Part shown: piece after piece, positions 20,865 to 30,660 of the stretch
Layout of the letters: every line of letters begins with the position of its first letter
Position numbering within the stretch: the stretch's first letter is position 1
Source of the DNA: Macrococcus carouselicus
Lineage (GTDB): Bacteria; Bacillota; Bacilli; Staphylococcales; Staphylococcaceae
Reading direction: 5' to 3'
DNA length: 64,000 nt
Assembly: GCF_004359515.1 (NCBI RefSeq)
Contig: NZ_SCWD01000001.1
Span: forward strand, 124,001-188,000
The notes under the pieces: model-generated
The model's input: the letters and a program-made list of their open reading frames with translations, nothing else
What the model was told of the DNA's origin: nothing
Database searches by the model: none
Program-made: the position numbers and the translations under genes

Positions 20865-21683
20865 ATGTCTATATTCATACTGATTCTCCTGGGTGTCTGT
20901 TCAGCCATCCTTGGTTCGTTAGTGGGTCTTGGCGGCGGGATTATCATCGTGCCTGCCCTGATCTTTCTGGGTGCTTCGGGACTGCTGACGGGTATCACAC
21001 CGCAGAAAGCGATCGGCACATCTACTGTTATACTAATTGCGACCGGGTTGTCCGCCTCTACCGGATACATAAAAGCGAAGCAGGTGGATGTGAAGTCAGC
21101 GCTTCTCTTTACTGTCGGTATTGTACCGGGGGCTCTGGCAGGTGCCTATCTCAGCAATTTCCTCACGCTTAAGAGCTTTAATCTATACTTCGGCTTACTG
21201 CTGATTCTGATGAGCATTGTGCTGATGTACAGAGATAAGATCAAGCCGGTCAAGCTGTTTCAGAATCCGCAGCATATGCGCAGCTTCACGGACTCAAAAG
21301 GTGAGACATATCATTACAGCATTGCACCTGTACCGGCAATCATCGCAACGTTCTTCGTCGGCTGTCTGACAGGGCTCTTCGGCATCGGAGGCGGCGCTCT
21401 GATGACACCACTGATGATCATCGTCTTCCGTTTCCCGCCGCATATTGCTGTCGGCACGAGTATGCTGATGATCTTCTTCTCCAGTCTGTCAGGAGCCACG
21501 AGTCATATTGTCCAGGACAACGTCCTCTGGCCGTATGCTATCATCCTGGTTATTTCCAGCTATATCGGTGCTTCGCTTGGTGTACAGATCAACAAGCGCG
21601 CCAAATCTGAGACAGTTGTATTGATGCTCAGACTGATCATGCTGGCACTCGGCGTCTATCTGCTCATCAGAAGTCTGACTTAA
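20865..21683 (+). CDS. TSUP/TauE-SafE family membrane permease
   Basis: 272 residues with about seven to eight hydrophobic helices. The N-terminal GSLVGLGGGIIIVPALIFLG and the central GLFGIGGGALMTPLM are the internally repeated glycine-rich motifs of the sulfite/sulfonate-exporter superfamily (DUF81). It resembles B. subtilis yunE in neighbourhood. RBS AAGGAGG; 10 nt after the DUF72 gene and 11 nt before the phosphoesterase gene, so an operon is likely. The transported anion is not known. Confidence 0.88.
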   Translation: MSIFILILLGVCSAILGSLVGLGGGIIIVPALIFLGASGLLTGITPQKAIGTSTVILIATGLSASTGYIKAKQVDVKSALLFTVGIVPGALAGAYLSNFLTLKSFNLYFGLLLILMSIVLMYRDKIKPVKLFQNPQHMRSFTDSKGETYHYSIAPVPAIIATFFVGCLTGLFGIGGGALMTPLMIIVFRFPPHIAVGTSMLMIFFSSLSGATSHIVQDNVLWPYAIILVISSYIGASLGVQINKRAKSETVVLMLRLIMLALGVYLLIRSLT

Positions 21684-21694
21684 GGGGGTAAGTT

Positions 21695-23008
21695 ATGGAG
21701 ATTAAACTGTATCACACGAATGACATACATAGTCATCTGTCGACGTTCAATAAAATCATACGCTACTTAAAGGACCGCCCGACCAATAGTTACTACGTGG
21801 ACCTCGGTGACCACGTGGACAGAAGCCATCCTTATACGGAAGGGACCCTAGGAAAAGGGAATGTCGCACTTTTGAACGAAGCGGAGGTGAAAGTGGCGAC
21901 ACTCGGCAATAACGAAGGAATCACACTGACGCATGATGATCTGAATACATTATACGATGGAGCGGATTTTCAGGTGACATGCTGCAATCTGTTTGATCTG
22001 AAGGGTGAGCTGCCGAGACATATCAAACTGCATGTCATCGATGAATTCAACGGCATCAAGCTGGGCTTTGTAGGTGCGACAGCCGAATTCACGCCGTTCT
22101 ACAAGGCGCTCGGCTGGCAGGTCACAGAGCCGATAGCTGCCATCAGACAGCAGGTGGAGATTATCAGAGGTGAGTGTGATGTCGTGATTATACTCAGTCA
22201 TCTCGGTGTGTTCGCTGACCGCCGTATCGCTGAGGAGATTCCGGGCATTGATGTCATTCTCGGTGCACATACGCATCATCATTTTGACCAAGGTGAACGG
22301 GTGAACGGCGTGCTGATTGGTGCTGCCGGGCGCTATGGTCAGTATATCGGTGAGATCAGACTGGATTTCGACGAAACAGGACTCCGCCATAAGGAGGCCC
22401 GTCTGATTGATACAGATGAGCTGACAGACAGTGAGGACAGCTACTATGAGCAGGGGCGTCTCAGTCTGAGTGAAATGGTCTACAATCAGCCGGTCAATCT
22501 GCCGAGAAGATTATACAGTGCATCCTATACGACAGCACTGTTAGCGCGTGAGCTGAGAATCGAACTGGAGGCAGACTGTGCACTGATCAATTCAGGGCTG
22601 ATTGTTCAGAGTTATACGGGTGACTATCTCACGAGGTATGATCTGCATAAGATGCTGCCCCATCCGATCAATCCCGTGAAAATCACCTTATCTGGGCGAG
22701 AACTGAAAGAAGTCATCGCGATGAGTGCGAAGCACGAATACCGCGACGAAATTGTCAAAGGCTTCGGTTTCCGCGGCGATATATTCGGCATGTACGTGCT
22801 GGATCATATCGGTTATATTCAGTCAGAGCGTAAGTTCTTTGTCGGTGACAGAGTGATTCAGGACCACGAGACTTATACGCTTGCGACACTTGATATGTAT
22901 ACATTCGGACGCTTCTTCCCGCAGTTTGTCCAGACACAGAAAGAGTACTTTATGCCGGAATTTCTGCGCGACGTGATGCAGGTTGCTTTAAATCGGCGCT
23001 TTTCATAG
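21695..23008 (+). CDS. Bifunctional metallophosphatase/5'-nucleotidase (YunD-like)
   Basis: 437 residues. The calcineurin-like domain has the metal-binding motifs YHTNDIHSHL (residues 6-15), YVDLGDHVDRS near 35, TLGNNEG near 70, LSHLG near 169 and GAHTHHHF near 190. The C-terminal part is a 5'-nucleotidase substrate domain. There is no signal peptide, unlike secreted UshA-type enzymes, so it acts in the cytoplasm; B. subtilis YunD is the closest known type by context (beside lipA). Substrate not known. Confidence 0.9.
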   Translation: MEIKLYHTNDIHSHLSTFNKIIRYLKDRPTNSYYVDLGDHVDRSHPYTEGTLGKGNVALLNEAEVKVATLGNNEGITLTHDDLNTLYDGADFQVTCCNLFDLKGELPRHIKLHVIDEFNGIKLGFVGATAEFTPFYKALGWQVTEPIAAIRQQVEIIRGECDVVIILSHLGVFADRRIAEEIPGIDVILGAHTHHHFDQGERVNGVLIGAAGRYGQYIGEIRLDFDETGLRHKEARLIDTDELTDSEDSYYEQGRLSLSEMVYNQPVNLPRRLYSASYTTALLARELRIELEADCALINSGLIVQSYTGDYLTRYDLHKMLPHPINPVKITLSGRELKEVIAMSAKHEYRDEIVKGFGFRGDIFGMYVLDHIGYIQSERKFFVGDRVIQDHETYTLATLDMYTFGRFFPQFVQTQKEYFMPEFLRDVMQVALNRRFS

Positions 23009-23069
23009 AACTGCCATTTTATTTTACAATATTTTCAGTTATAATTAATGGATATCGGAGGGATGTATT

Positions 23070-23975
23070 GTGGTGACAAAAAATGAAGAAATTCTAAGAA
23101 AACCAGAATGGTTAAAAATAAAGCTTAACACCAACCAGAACTATACAGGACTCAAGAAGATGATGCGTGAGAAGAACCTGCATACAGTCTGTGAGGAAGC
23201 AAGATGCCCTAATATTCATGAGTGCTGGGGCGAGCGTCGTACGGCGACATTCATGATTCTCGGCGCAGTCTGTACACGTGCATGCCGTTTCTGCGCGGTC
23301 AAGACCGGGCTGCCGAACGAACTGGACTTACAGGAGCCGGAACGCGTGGCTGAGTCCGTGGAACTGATGAACCTGAAACACGTCGTCATCACAGCCGTTG
23401 CGCGTGATGATTTAAAGGACGGCGGTTCTGAAGTCTATGCAGAGACAATCCGCAAAGTGCGCGAGCGCAATCCCTATACAACAATCGAAGTACTGCCATC
23501 AGATATGGGCGGCAGCTTTGACAACTGGGAACGTCTGATGAATGCACGCCCGGATATCCTGAACCATAATATCGAAACGGTCCGCCGTCTGACACCAAGA
23601 GTTCGTGCGCGTGCAACATATGACCGCTCACTAGAAGTGCTCCGCCGTTCTAAGGAGCTGCAGCCGGATATTCCGACTAAATCAAGTCTGATGGTCGGTC
23701 TCGGCGAAACATGGGACGAAATCCTGGAAGTAATGGATGATCTCCGTGCGAACGATGTTGATATCATGACAATCGGTCAGTACCTGCAGCCGTCACGTAA
23801 GCATATCAAAGTACAGAAATACTATACACCACTTGAATTCGGCAAACTTCGTAAAATCGCGATGGATAAAGGCTTCAAACACTGTCAGGCCGGGCCAATG
23901 GTACGGAGTTCCTACCATGCAGATGAACAGGTGAATGAAGCCGCAAAACAACGTCAGGCGCTCGGAGAAGCATAA
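23070..23975 (+). CDS. lipA: Lipoyl synthase
   Basis: Radical SAM enzyme inserting two sulfurs into octanoyl-carrier protein. In 301 residues it has both clusters: the auxiliary-cluster Cys set in [12 protein letters not shown] near residues 40-51 and the radical SAM set [10 protein letters not shown] near 66-75. The terminal RSSYHADEQ carries the conserved serine ligand. It starts with GTG (23070 or 23073) behind GGAGGG. It overlaps yutD by one base. It depends on the SUF products encoded upstream and acts on GcvH-type substrates. Confidence 0.97.
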   Translation: MVTKNEEILRKPEWLKIKLNTNQNYTGLKKMMREKNLHTVCEEARCPNIHECWGERRTATFMILGAVCTRACRFCAVKTGLPNELDLQEPERVAESVELMNLKHVVITAVARDDLKDGGSEVYAETIRKVRERNPYTTIEVLPSDMGGSFDNWERLMNARPDILNHNIETVRRLTPRVRARATYDRSLEVLRRSKELQPDIPTKSSLMVGLGETWDEILEVMDDLRANDVDIMTIGQYLQPSRKHIKVQKYYTPLEFGKLRKIAMDKGFKHCQAGPMVRSSYHADEQVNEAAKQRQALGEA

Positions 23976-24406
23976 TGGTCGTCAAGACTGGAGATCATTA
24001 CTTTGAAGTAATGGTTGATTATAAAAATGCTTTTGATCAGGAGCAGTTTGAAGCCCGCTATTCAGAAGTGCTCGATAAGTATCCGGTTATCGTCGGTGAT
24101 ATCGGCTACGATCAGCTTCGTCTGAAAGGTTTCTATGAGGACAAAAATAAAAAGGCTGATGTCAGCCGTAGATTTTCAAGTATTCAGGATTATCTGATGG
24201 AGTACTGCAATTTCGGTTGTCCCTATTTTGTGCTGAGCCGACTGACAGCGCATGAAGTCGTCAGACGCTCCGCAGAAAATGCGGACGTTGAAGTGATTCC
24301 GGATAAGCAGGCATCTGCTGAAACTGATAGCGCTGAAGTCGAGCATGTAGAAGAACAGAAATCGTCTGATGCTTTACCTAAAACACTCAAACATTTTTTA
24401 AAGTAA
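23975..24406 (+). CDS. yutD: YutD family protein
   Basis: 143 residues; conserved N-terminal domain (about 1-95) of the DUF1027/YutD family, with CNFGCPYFVLSRL near residues 77-89 as the most conserved part, and a poorly conserved acidic tail. Start and stop overlap with lipA (TAATG). The pairing with lipA is conserved in bacilli. Molecular function is unknown. Confidence 0.88.
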   Translation: MVVKTGDHYFEVMVDYKNAFDQEQFEARYSEVLDKYPVIVGDIGYDQLRLKGFYEDKNKKADVSRRFSSIQDYLMEYCNFGCPYFVLSRLTAHEVVRRSAENADVEVIPDKQASAETDSAEVEHVEEQKSSDALPKTLKHFLK

Positions 24407-24431
24407 CTGCCTGCTGGCAGTTACTTTTTTT
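24401..24431. terminator. Bidirectional terminator between yutD and DUF3055 gene
   Basis: Stem AAGTAACTGCC / GGCAGTTACTT with a 4-nt loop and T run. Convergent genes share it. Confidence 0.88.
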
Positions 24432-24693
24432 ATGCGATGACATCATTCAGGAATTCGATGACTTCATCTGCCTCCGCGTCACTGATGCCGAGCACATGAG
24501 CGATATAACCTTCTTCCTCAAGGTCATCCCTGCCGATGATGCCGAACTTATTGGACTGTGTATTGAGCACGATGGTCTTGCCGTAGTGGCGGTCTGTCTG
24601 GATGAGTGTCAGGTCGTGACGGATTTCGCCCAGGAAACTGACAAACCGGATATTCGCTTTCTCTGAATCGTCATATAAAAACATATCAATCAT
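24430..24693 (-). CDS. DUF3055 family protein
   Basis: 87 residues, acidic, no membrane segment. Sequence such as LYDDSEKANIRFVSFLGE at the start and GIIGRDDLEEEGYIAHVL near residue 50 matches the staphylococcal/bacillar DUF3055 family by memory. It is divergent from the yutE-like gene and convergent with yutD, the arrangement found in S. aureus. RBS GGAGGGA lies just upstream on the minus strand. Function unknown. Confidence 0.82.
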   Translation of the reverse strand: MIDMFLYDDSEKANIRFVSFLGEIRHDLTLIQTDRHYGKTIVLNTQSNKFGIIGRDDLEEEGYIAHVLGISDAEADEVIEFLNDVIA

Positions 24694-24772
24694 GTCTATC
24701 CCTCCTCCGGCAAGTATATCAATAATGAAGCATATAAGAAAATTTGTTAAACTAGAGGAGGAGGCGATTGCG

Positions 24773-25210
24773 ATGTATTTTGTGGATAGAGATGAACTGG
24801 AACAGAAGCTGAACTATATAACAGGTCTGACAGAAGACTTCAAGGAAGCGGAAGGCTATGCGCTGGAACGCATCTGTCATATGCTGATTGAAAGTACGGT
24901 CGATGTCGGTAATATGATGATTGACGGCTTCATTATGCGCGACCCGGGAAGTTATCAGGATGTCATGGATATCATGGAGATGGAGAACGTCATCACGACA
25001 GGTGACGCAAAGAAAATCTCAGCGACATTACCATTAAGACAATGGGTGGTGCGTGATTATACGACAGTTGATCACGTTCAGCTTAAACAGATATTTGAAG
25101 AGAATCTGGATGCCTATCAGCAGTTCCAGCCCGCAGTGAAGAGATTTATAGAACGCGAGCTCGGACCGGTATCCGCATTCGGAAAAGGAGCGAAAAATGA
25201 AGAAGTATAA
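24773..25210 (+). CDS. DUF86 / HepT-like protein (YutE)
   Basis: 145 residues, all-helical DUF86 family. Members of this superfamily include the HepT RNase toxins with an R-x(4-6)-H/Y active motif; here RDPGSYQD near residues 54-61 offers R-x4-Y. No MNT nucleotidyltransferase antitoxin gene is adjacent, which fits the chromosomal, stand-alone YutE group rather than an active toxin pair. ATG at 24773 is chosen for GAGGAGGAGG upstream. It overlaps the HAD gene by 14 nt. Confidence 0.82.
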   Translation: MYFVDRDELEQKLNYITGLTEDFKEAEGYALERICHMLIESTVDVGNMMIDGFIMRDPGSYQDVMDIMEMENVITTGDAKKISATLPLRQWVVRDYTTVDHVQLKQIFEENLDAYQQFQPAVKRFIERELGPVSAFGKGAKNEEV

Positions 25211-25985
25211 AGGTTATCTGCTGGATTTAGACGGTACGATGTATGCAGGAACACGTATTATTGAGGGGGCGAAAGAATTCATTGATTACCTGCATGAAGG
25301 AAATCTTCCCTATCTGTTTGTCACAAACAATGCATCAAAGACACCTGACGAAGTCGCGAAGAAACTGACGGACATGGGCTTCTACTGTACAGCTGACAAT
25401 GTCGTGACCTCAGCCATGGCGACAGCGATGTATATCGCGGACGAGCAACCGGGAGCGGATGTCTGCTGCATCGGCGGTAAAGGTATCAGAACTGCACTCT
25501 CTGAAGCGGGGCTTAACATCGTAGAGGGTGAGAAAGCAGATTATGTGGTGATCGGTCTCGATACAGCTATCACCTATGATAAATACGCGACGGCAGCACT
25601 TGCCATCCGTAACGGTGCGAAGTTCATCTCAACGAACCCTGACCGTACCTTACCGAGTGAGCGCGGACTCCTGCCTGGAAACGGGGCTCTGACCAGCGTT
25701 CTGACGGTGGCGACTGACGTGGAGCCGACGTTCATCGGCAAACCGGCAGTGCATATCATGAATAAGGCAGTGGAAATGATCAATCTACCGAAAGAAGACC
25801 TCGTGATGATCGGTGACCTCTATATGACAGATATCTTATCAGGCATCAACAGCGGCATTGATACCCTGCACGTTCAGACCGGCGTCTCCACTTATGATGC
25901 CGTGATGGCTGAGGAAGTCCCGCCGACGTATTCCGTTAAGAATCTGAATGAAGTCATCGAGATGTATAAGGAGGGCGGCCTATGA
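25197..25985 (+). CDS. HAD-IIA family sugar-phosphate/nucleotide phosphatase (YutF/NagD-like)
   Basis: 262 residues. HAD motif I is LLDLDGTMYAG (residues 8-18), motif II LFVTNNASKTP near 40, motif III Lys in FIGKPAVH near 182 and motif IV VMIGDLYMTDILSG near 205. The C2-type cap between motifs II and III places it in the NagD/p-nitrophenylphosphatase group. Start overlaps yutE and stop overlaps the dehydrogenase gene (ATGA), so the three are probably co-translated. Confidence 0.9.
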   Translation: MKKYKGYLLDLDGTMYAGTRIIEGAKEFIDYLHEGNLPYLFVTNNASKTPDEVAKKLTDMGFYCTADNVVTSAMATAMYIADEQPGADVCCIGGKGIRTALSEAGLNIVEGEKADYVVIGLDTAITYDKYATAALAIRNGAKFISTNPDRTLPSERGLLPGNGALTSVLTVATDVEPTFIGKPAVHIMNKAVEMINLPKEDLVMIGDLYMTDILSGINSGIDTLHVQTGVSTYDAVMAEEVPPTYSVKNLNEVIEMYKEGGL

Positions 25986-26941
25986 AAATCTTAGTGACCA
26001 GACAGATTCCGGAGCGATTCATTGATGAACTGAAGGAAGCAGCAGAAGTCGTCATGCATGACGACACGCTGCAACCGATGCCGCGGGACAAATTTATCGA
26101 GGAGAGTCGTGATGCAGGCGTGGTCATCACGATGATGAGTGACAAGGTCGACCGGGAATACCTGGATGCATGTGAGAACCTGAAAGCCGTGATCAATCTC
26201 GCTGTCGGCTTTGATAATATCGATGTCAGATATGCAAATGAAAATAATATTACAGTCTGCAATACACCTGACGTGCTGACTGAGACAACGGCTGAACTTG
26301 CTTTCACATTGATGCTCGTCACGGCAAGACGTATTGTAGAAGCGGCCGAACTTGTTCAGAAGGGTGAGTGGCAGGGCTGGGAACCTTATATGATGGCCGG
26401 CAAAGATGTAGCGGGTAAATCAGTCGGTATATTCGGTATGGGATCGATCGGTACAGCCTTTGCACGACGCTGTAAGGCATTTGGTATGGATATCATGTAC
26501 AACACGCGTTCAAGACACGAGGATGCGGAACGGGAACTGGGTGCCCGTCATGTCGATTTCAGCGAGTTGCTTCAGTCGGATTACGTCGTCTGTACAGCAC
26601 CGCTGACCGAGGAGACAAAGGAGATCTTCAATAAGGACGCATTCAACCGGATGAAGGGCGATGCCATCTTCATCAATATCGGACGCGGAGGACACGTGGT
26701 TGAGGAAGACCTGCTCGCGGCCGTTCAGGCAGGAGAAATCGCAGCAGCAGGACTCGATGTTCTCCGTCAGGAACCGATTCAGGATGATCATCCTTTCCTG
26801 GATGAGAAACGTATTGTGGTGCTGCCTCATATCGGCAGTGCGACAGTTGAGACACGTGATGCGATGATTCAGCTCTGTGTGGATAATGCGAAGCAGATCA
26901 TGAAGGGCGAGGAACCAAAGACACCTGTCAAAGTGAAATAA
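25982..26941 (+). CDS. D-isomer-specific 2-hydroxyacid dehydrogenase
   Basis: 319 residues with the substrate domain flanking a Rossmann domain: NAD-binding GMGSIGTAFARR near residues 153-164, the catalytic Arg in INIGRGGHVVEE near 232-243, Glu in RQEPIQDDHP near 261 and the His in LPHIGSAT near 281. It resembles glyoxylate/hydroxypyruvate reductases, called gyaR in staphylococcal annotation. Overlap of 4 nt with the HAD phosphatase gene suggests a joint role in clearing phosphorylated or oxidised metabolites, which is inference. Confidence 0.9.
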   Translation: MKILVTRQIPERFIDELKEAAEVVMHDDTLQPMPRDKFIEESRDAGVVITMMSDKVDREYLDACENLKAVINLAVGFDNIDVRYANENNITVCNTPDVLTETTAELAFTLMLVTARRIVEAAELVQKGEWQGWEPYMMAGKDVAGKSVGIFGMGSIGTAFARRCKAFGMDIMYNTRSRHEDAERELGARHVDFSELLQSDYVVCTAPLTEETKEIFNKDAFNRMKGDAIFINIGRGGHVVEEDLLAAVQAGEIAAAGLDVLRQEPIQDDHPFLDEKRIVVLPHIGSATVETRDAMIQLCVDNAKQIMKGEEPKTPVKVK

Positions 26942-26944
26942 TAT

Positions 26945-26980
26945 GAAAAGAGACCTGGAACTAAGTTCCAGGTCTCTTTC
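26945..26980. terminator. Bidirectional terminator between dehydrogenase and DUF1641 genes
   Basis: Stem GAGACCTGGAAC / GTTCCAGGTCTC extended by A/T pairs, with the small loop TAA. It serves both convergent genes. Confidence 0.9.
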
Positions 26981-26989
26981 AATTCTATA

Positions 26990-27691
26990 TTATTTTTTCA
27001 GCAGCATAGAGCCGATAGTCAGTGCAGTACCTGCTGCAAGACCCAGCATCTTCACTTTAGGGTTGCTGCTCTGTCTTTTTTCACGGCTTGTTTTTGCCGA
27101 TGCATTTCGGTCTTCTCTCGTTTCAGCGGCTTTACTTGGCAGTTCGACTGCTTTCGCGTTCTGCAGTTCACCAGAATCCGTATGAACCGGATCAACAATG
27201 CCCTGTTCCTGTTTCAGCTGCTCAAAGCTCGTACCGAAACCTCTGACGAATTTCGTCAGCACGATGGAGCCTTCAACGAAATCCTTGTTCGTCAGAACGT
27301 TCAGCAGGCCCAACCAGCCAAGTGGTTTGTTCTGATTGTATTCTGTGGACAGCTTAAGACCTTTGTTGAACTTCAGGATCATCGGTTCGATTTCAGAGAA
27401 GTTGAATTTTCCGAGTCCCTGCACCAGCAGGAGACCGTTACGAATGGCTTTATCTGTCTCGGTCTCGTTGACAGCTTTCAGAACGCGCGTCAGGATGGGG
27501 TCACTTTTAGCAAGTGCCGCATTCAGACCATTGATAACTTCATGATCATCCAGTTGATCGAGCAGTCGGAACAGTTTATGCAGGGTGTCTTTATGCATGA
27601 TGAGCTGATCTTCCAGTTCACGTAATTCCTTTTCGCGGACTGCTGCAACATCAACTGCTGTTTTTCTAATGACTGTAGTCGGCTGTGCCAT
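26990..27691 (-). CDS. DUF1641 family protein (formate dehydrogenase-associated, YrhD-like)
   Basis: 233 residues. The DUF1641 core covers about residues 40-150, with NGLLLVQGLGKFNF and KPLGWLGLLNVLTNKDF; a Lys/Ser-rich linker leads to a hydrophobic C-terminal segment (about 213-230), suggesting weak membrane attachment. Its ATG overlaps the stop codon of the formate dehydrogenase gene (TAATG), so it is made with that enzyme, as yrhD is with yrhE in B. subtilis. Exact role unknown; an assembly or electron-transfer helper is inference. Confidence 0.85.
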   Translation of the reverse strand: MAQPTTVIRKTAVDVAAVREKELRELEDQLIMHKDTLHKLFRLLDQLDDHEVINGLNAALAKSDPILTRVLKAVNETETDKAIRNGLLLVQGLGKFNFSEIEPMILKFNKGLKLSTEYNQNKPLGWLGLLNVLTNKDFVEGSIVLTKFVRGFGTSFEQLKQEQGIVDPVHTDSGELQNAKAVELPSKAAETREDRNASAKTSREKRQSSNPKVKMLGLAAGTALTIGSMLLKK

Positions 27692-30660
27692 TATTTTGCA
27701 CCTCTTCTTTCTTTAACGATATCGCCGGGGAAGACGTAATCACGACGTGCCCATTTATCCTGAACTCTTACGCCCATCTGTGGTACGCGGTGGCCGTAAC
27801 GGAAGTTCGTCTTAGGAAGAGGGGACTTGCCGCCCTTATCCAGAATGATCATCTTCGCCTTCGTTTCTTTGTAGGCTGGTGTAGAAGTATCTTTATCGGC
27901 GATTGAACTTGACAGCAAGTTGATCGCAGCGTCACCGGAATCATTCATCGGCAGATATACCTCGTGACCATAGACGCGGTCTGTGACGATAGCTTTGACA
28001 TCGACTTTACCGTACGGAGATTGCAGGCGTACAAGTGTCCCGTCTTCAATGCCACGTTCTGCAGCAAGTTCAGGGGAGACTTCAAGGAAGGTTTCCGGTG
28101 TTTCCATGACCAGTCCTTCGACTTTATAAGTCATGTTACCTTCATGGAAGTGCTCAAGCAGACGACCGTTGTTGACATGAATGTCATATTCCTCAGGATA
28201 TTCAGTCGGCTCAGTCCAGTGAACCGGCGCGAATCTTGCTTTCTTATCATCAAACGGGAAGCCGTCTGTGAAAAGAAGTGGTGAATCTGTCCCGTCGGCG
28301 TTGACCGGCCACTGTAAGCTGTTGAAGCCTTCTAAGCGATCATAGTTGACACCTGCATAGATCGGTGTGAGTGCCGCGATCTCGTCCATGATTTCACTTG
28401 GATGATTGTAGTTCCAGTTGGCACCTAAGCGGTTTGCGATCTCCTGGATGATGATCCAGTCAGGTTTAGCGCCTTCAAGCGGTTCCATCACCTGATACAG
28501 ACGCTGGATACGGCGCTCGGTGTTGGAGAATGTCCCTGTTTTCTCGAAACTTGGTGCAGCTGGTAAGACGACATCTGCGTATTCAGCGGTCTTAGAGAAG
28601 AAGATATCCTGTACGACCATGAACTTCAGTTTCTCGAAGCCGGCACGGACATAATTGACGTTAGAATCGACAATACCCATATCTTCACCTTTCAGGTAAA
28701 GAACATCGAGTTCGCCGTCATGCATCGCATCAACCATCTGATGGTTGTTCTGACCTTTTTCCGGATTCAGGTCGCATCCCCATGCTTTACTGAATTTAGC
28801 GAGCGCTTCAGCGTCATCAACCTTCTGGTAGCCTGGTAAGTGAGTCGGCATACTGCCCATATCACTCGCACCCTGGACGTTGTTATGACCACGGAGTGGG
28901 TAAGCACCTGCACCTGGTTTCATGTAGTTACCTGTGACGAGCAGCATGTTGGAGATCGCTGTAGAAGCATCACTGCCACCGCGCTGCTGTGTGATACCCA
29001 TCGCCCACATCACGACTGTTGATTTCGCTTCGTGAATCATATTGGCAATTTCAATGATTTCTTCGCGTGTAAGTCCGGTATGTTTAACCGCGTAGTCGAT
29101 TGTGTAAGGCTTTAGACTTTCGACTAACTCATCAAAGTTGTTGACATGTTTGTCGATGAACGCTTTATCATGCCAGTCATTATCGATGATGTATTTAGAG
29201 ACTGCATTCAGCCAGACTAAGTCTGAAGCCGGGTTAGGGCGGATGAACATATCGGCGCGTTCAGCGAGCTCATGTTTACGGATATCAGAGACAAGAATCT
29301 TAGAGCCGCGTACTTTCTGCGCACTTTTCACACGTGTCGCGATGACCGGATGAGCTTCTGCTGTGTTGGTACCGATACCGATGATCAGTTCAGCACTGCC
29401 GATATCCGTGATGGAACCAGAGTCACCCCCGTAACCGACTGTGCGCCATAAGCCCATTGTCGCAGGGGACTGACAGTAACGTGAACAGTTATCGACGTTG
29501 TTCGTACCGACGACTGCACGCGCCAGTTTCTGCATCAGATAGGACTCTTCATTTGTACATTTAGATGAAGTGATGAACGCAAGACGCTCAGGTCCGCGTT
29601 TTTCAATGGTTTCTTTGAAGTTCTTCGCGATCAGTGAGAAAGCTTCTTCCCATGTTGCTTCACGGAATTCAGCGCCGTCACGGATAAGTGGTGATGTCAG
29701 GCGCTCGCCGGAGTTGACGAAGTCCCACCCGAATTTACCTTTGACACAAGTTGAGATCTGGTTTGCCGGTGCATCGGGTGAAGGCTCGACTTTGAGCACT
29801 TCACGGCCTTTTGTCCAGACTTCGAAAGAACAGCCGACACCGCAGTACGTACAGACGGTTTTCGTCTTCTTGATTCTGTCCTCCCGCATCTCAGCTTCGA
29901 TATCAGAGATAGCCATCAATGGTGTGTAACCTGTTTCGACAGCTTTTGTCACATCTACAGCAGGACGGAATGCATCTTTCAGCATGCCTGTCAAGAAACC
30001 GGCTTCGCCTTCCATGCCGACCTCCATCATGGCGTTACATGGACAGACGGTTGAACAGTGACCACAGTTGACACATGATGATTCGTCGATCAAAGTAGAG
30101 CCGCTGCCGTCCCAGATAACGCGGGGACGTTCAAGTTCCCAGTCGATCATCAGAGTCTCATTGACCTGTACATTCTGACAGGCCTGAACACAGCGTCCGC
30201 AGAGGATACACTGGTCAGGATCGTAGCGATAGAATTTACCGCGGTTGACCGGTGCGCCTTTTGGTGACTGGTGCGTCGCCTGATGGTCGATTCTAAGTTT
30301 TTTGACAGTGTTATGGATTGTACAGTTACCGTTGTTGAAGTCACAGACTGTACAGTAAAGTTCGTGGTTTCTAAGGACGCGGTCCATCGCGATCATCTGT
30401 GCTTCAAATGCATCGCTCGTGCCTGTTGTGACGACATCGCCATCTTTCAGTTCAGTGCTACATGCGCGCACGAGTTCCCCGTTTACTTCAATAATACATG
30501 CGTCACACGTTTCAATAGCACCGAGGTCAGGATGGTAGCAGAGAGCAGGCACTTCAATGCCTTTGAATCTCAGATAGTCCAGCAGATTAGCTCTTGCCGG
30601 GACTTCCATCGGTGAACCGTTCAAAGTGATTCTGACAGTTTGTGTCATTACTTCGCTCAT
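27691..30660 (-). CDS. fdhA: Formate dehydrogenase alpha subunit, molybdopterin and Fe-S containing
   Basis: 989 residues oxidising formate to CO2. Order of domains: N-terminal 2Fe-2S ferredoxin-like domain (Cys in ALCYHPDLGAIETCDACIIE near 40-60), a His-Cys cluster region near 100-120, two 4Fe-4S motifs (CILCGRCVQAC near 151 and CVNCGHCSTVCPC near 195), a further 4Fe-4S motif CTYCGVGC near 270, then the bis-MGD catalytic domain. The metal ligand is cysteine, in NVDNCSRYCQSPATMGL, not selenocysteine. The N-terminal NADH-type electron-transfer domains fit a soluble NAD-linked enzyme. It opens a two-gene operon with DUF1641. Confidence 0.93.
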   Translation of the reverse strand: MSEVMTQTVRITLNGSPMEVPARANLLDYLRFKGIEVPALCYHPDLGAIETCDACIIEVNGELVRACSTELKDGDVVTTGTSDAFEAQMIAMDRVLRNHELYCTVCDFNNGNCTIHNTVKKLRIDHQATHQSPKGAPVNRGKFYRYDPDQCILCGRCVQACQNVQVNETLMIDWELERPRVIWDGSGSTLIDESSCVNCGHCSTVCPCNAMMEVGMEGEAGFLTGMLKDAFRPAVDVTKAVETGYTPLMAISDIEAEMREDRIKKTKTVCTYCGVGCSFEVWTKGREVLKVEPSPDAPANQISTCVKGKFGWDFVNSGERLTSPLIRDGAEFREATWEEAFSLIAKNFKETIEKRGPERLAFITSSKCTNEESYLMQKLARAVVGTNNVDNCSRYCQSPATMGLWRTVGYGGDSGSITDIGSAELIIGIGTNTAEAHPVIATRVKSAQKVRGSKILVSDIRKHELAERADMFIRPNPASDLVWLNAVSKYIIDNDWHDKAFIDKHVNNFDELVESLKPYTIDYAVKHTGLTREEIIEIANMIHEAKSTVVMWAMGITQQRGGSDASTAISNMLLVTGNYMKPGAGAYPLRGHNNVQGASDMGSMPTHLPGYQKVDDAEALAKFSKAWGCDLNPEKGQNNHQMVDAMHDGELDVLYLKGEDMGIVDSNVNYVRAGFEKLKFMVVQDIFFSKTAEYADVVLPAAPSFEKTGTFSNTERRIQRLYQVMEPLEGAKPDWIIIQEIANRLGANWNYNHPSEIMDEIAALTPIYAGVNYDRLEGFNSLQWPVNADGTDSPLLFTDGFPFDDKKARFAPVHWTEPTEYPEEYDIHVNNGRLLEHFHEGNMTYKVEGLVMETPETFLEVSPELAAERGIEDGTLVRLQSPYGKVDVKAIVTDRVYGHEVYLPMNDSGDAAINLLSSSIADKDTSTPAYKETKAKMIILDKGGKSPLPKTNFRYGHRVPQMGVRVQDKWARRDYVFPGDIVKERRGAK

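Noticed and set aside
27182-27625. 147-codon rightward frame opposite the DUF1641 gene
   Set aside because: It lies wholly within the DUF1641 coding region and has no RBS; DUF1641 fits the operon with fdhA.
27691-30660. Selenocysteine in formate dehydrogenase
   Set aside because: The ligand position reads as Cys (NVDNCSRYCQSPATMGL) and the frame has no internal TGA.
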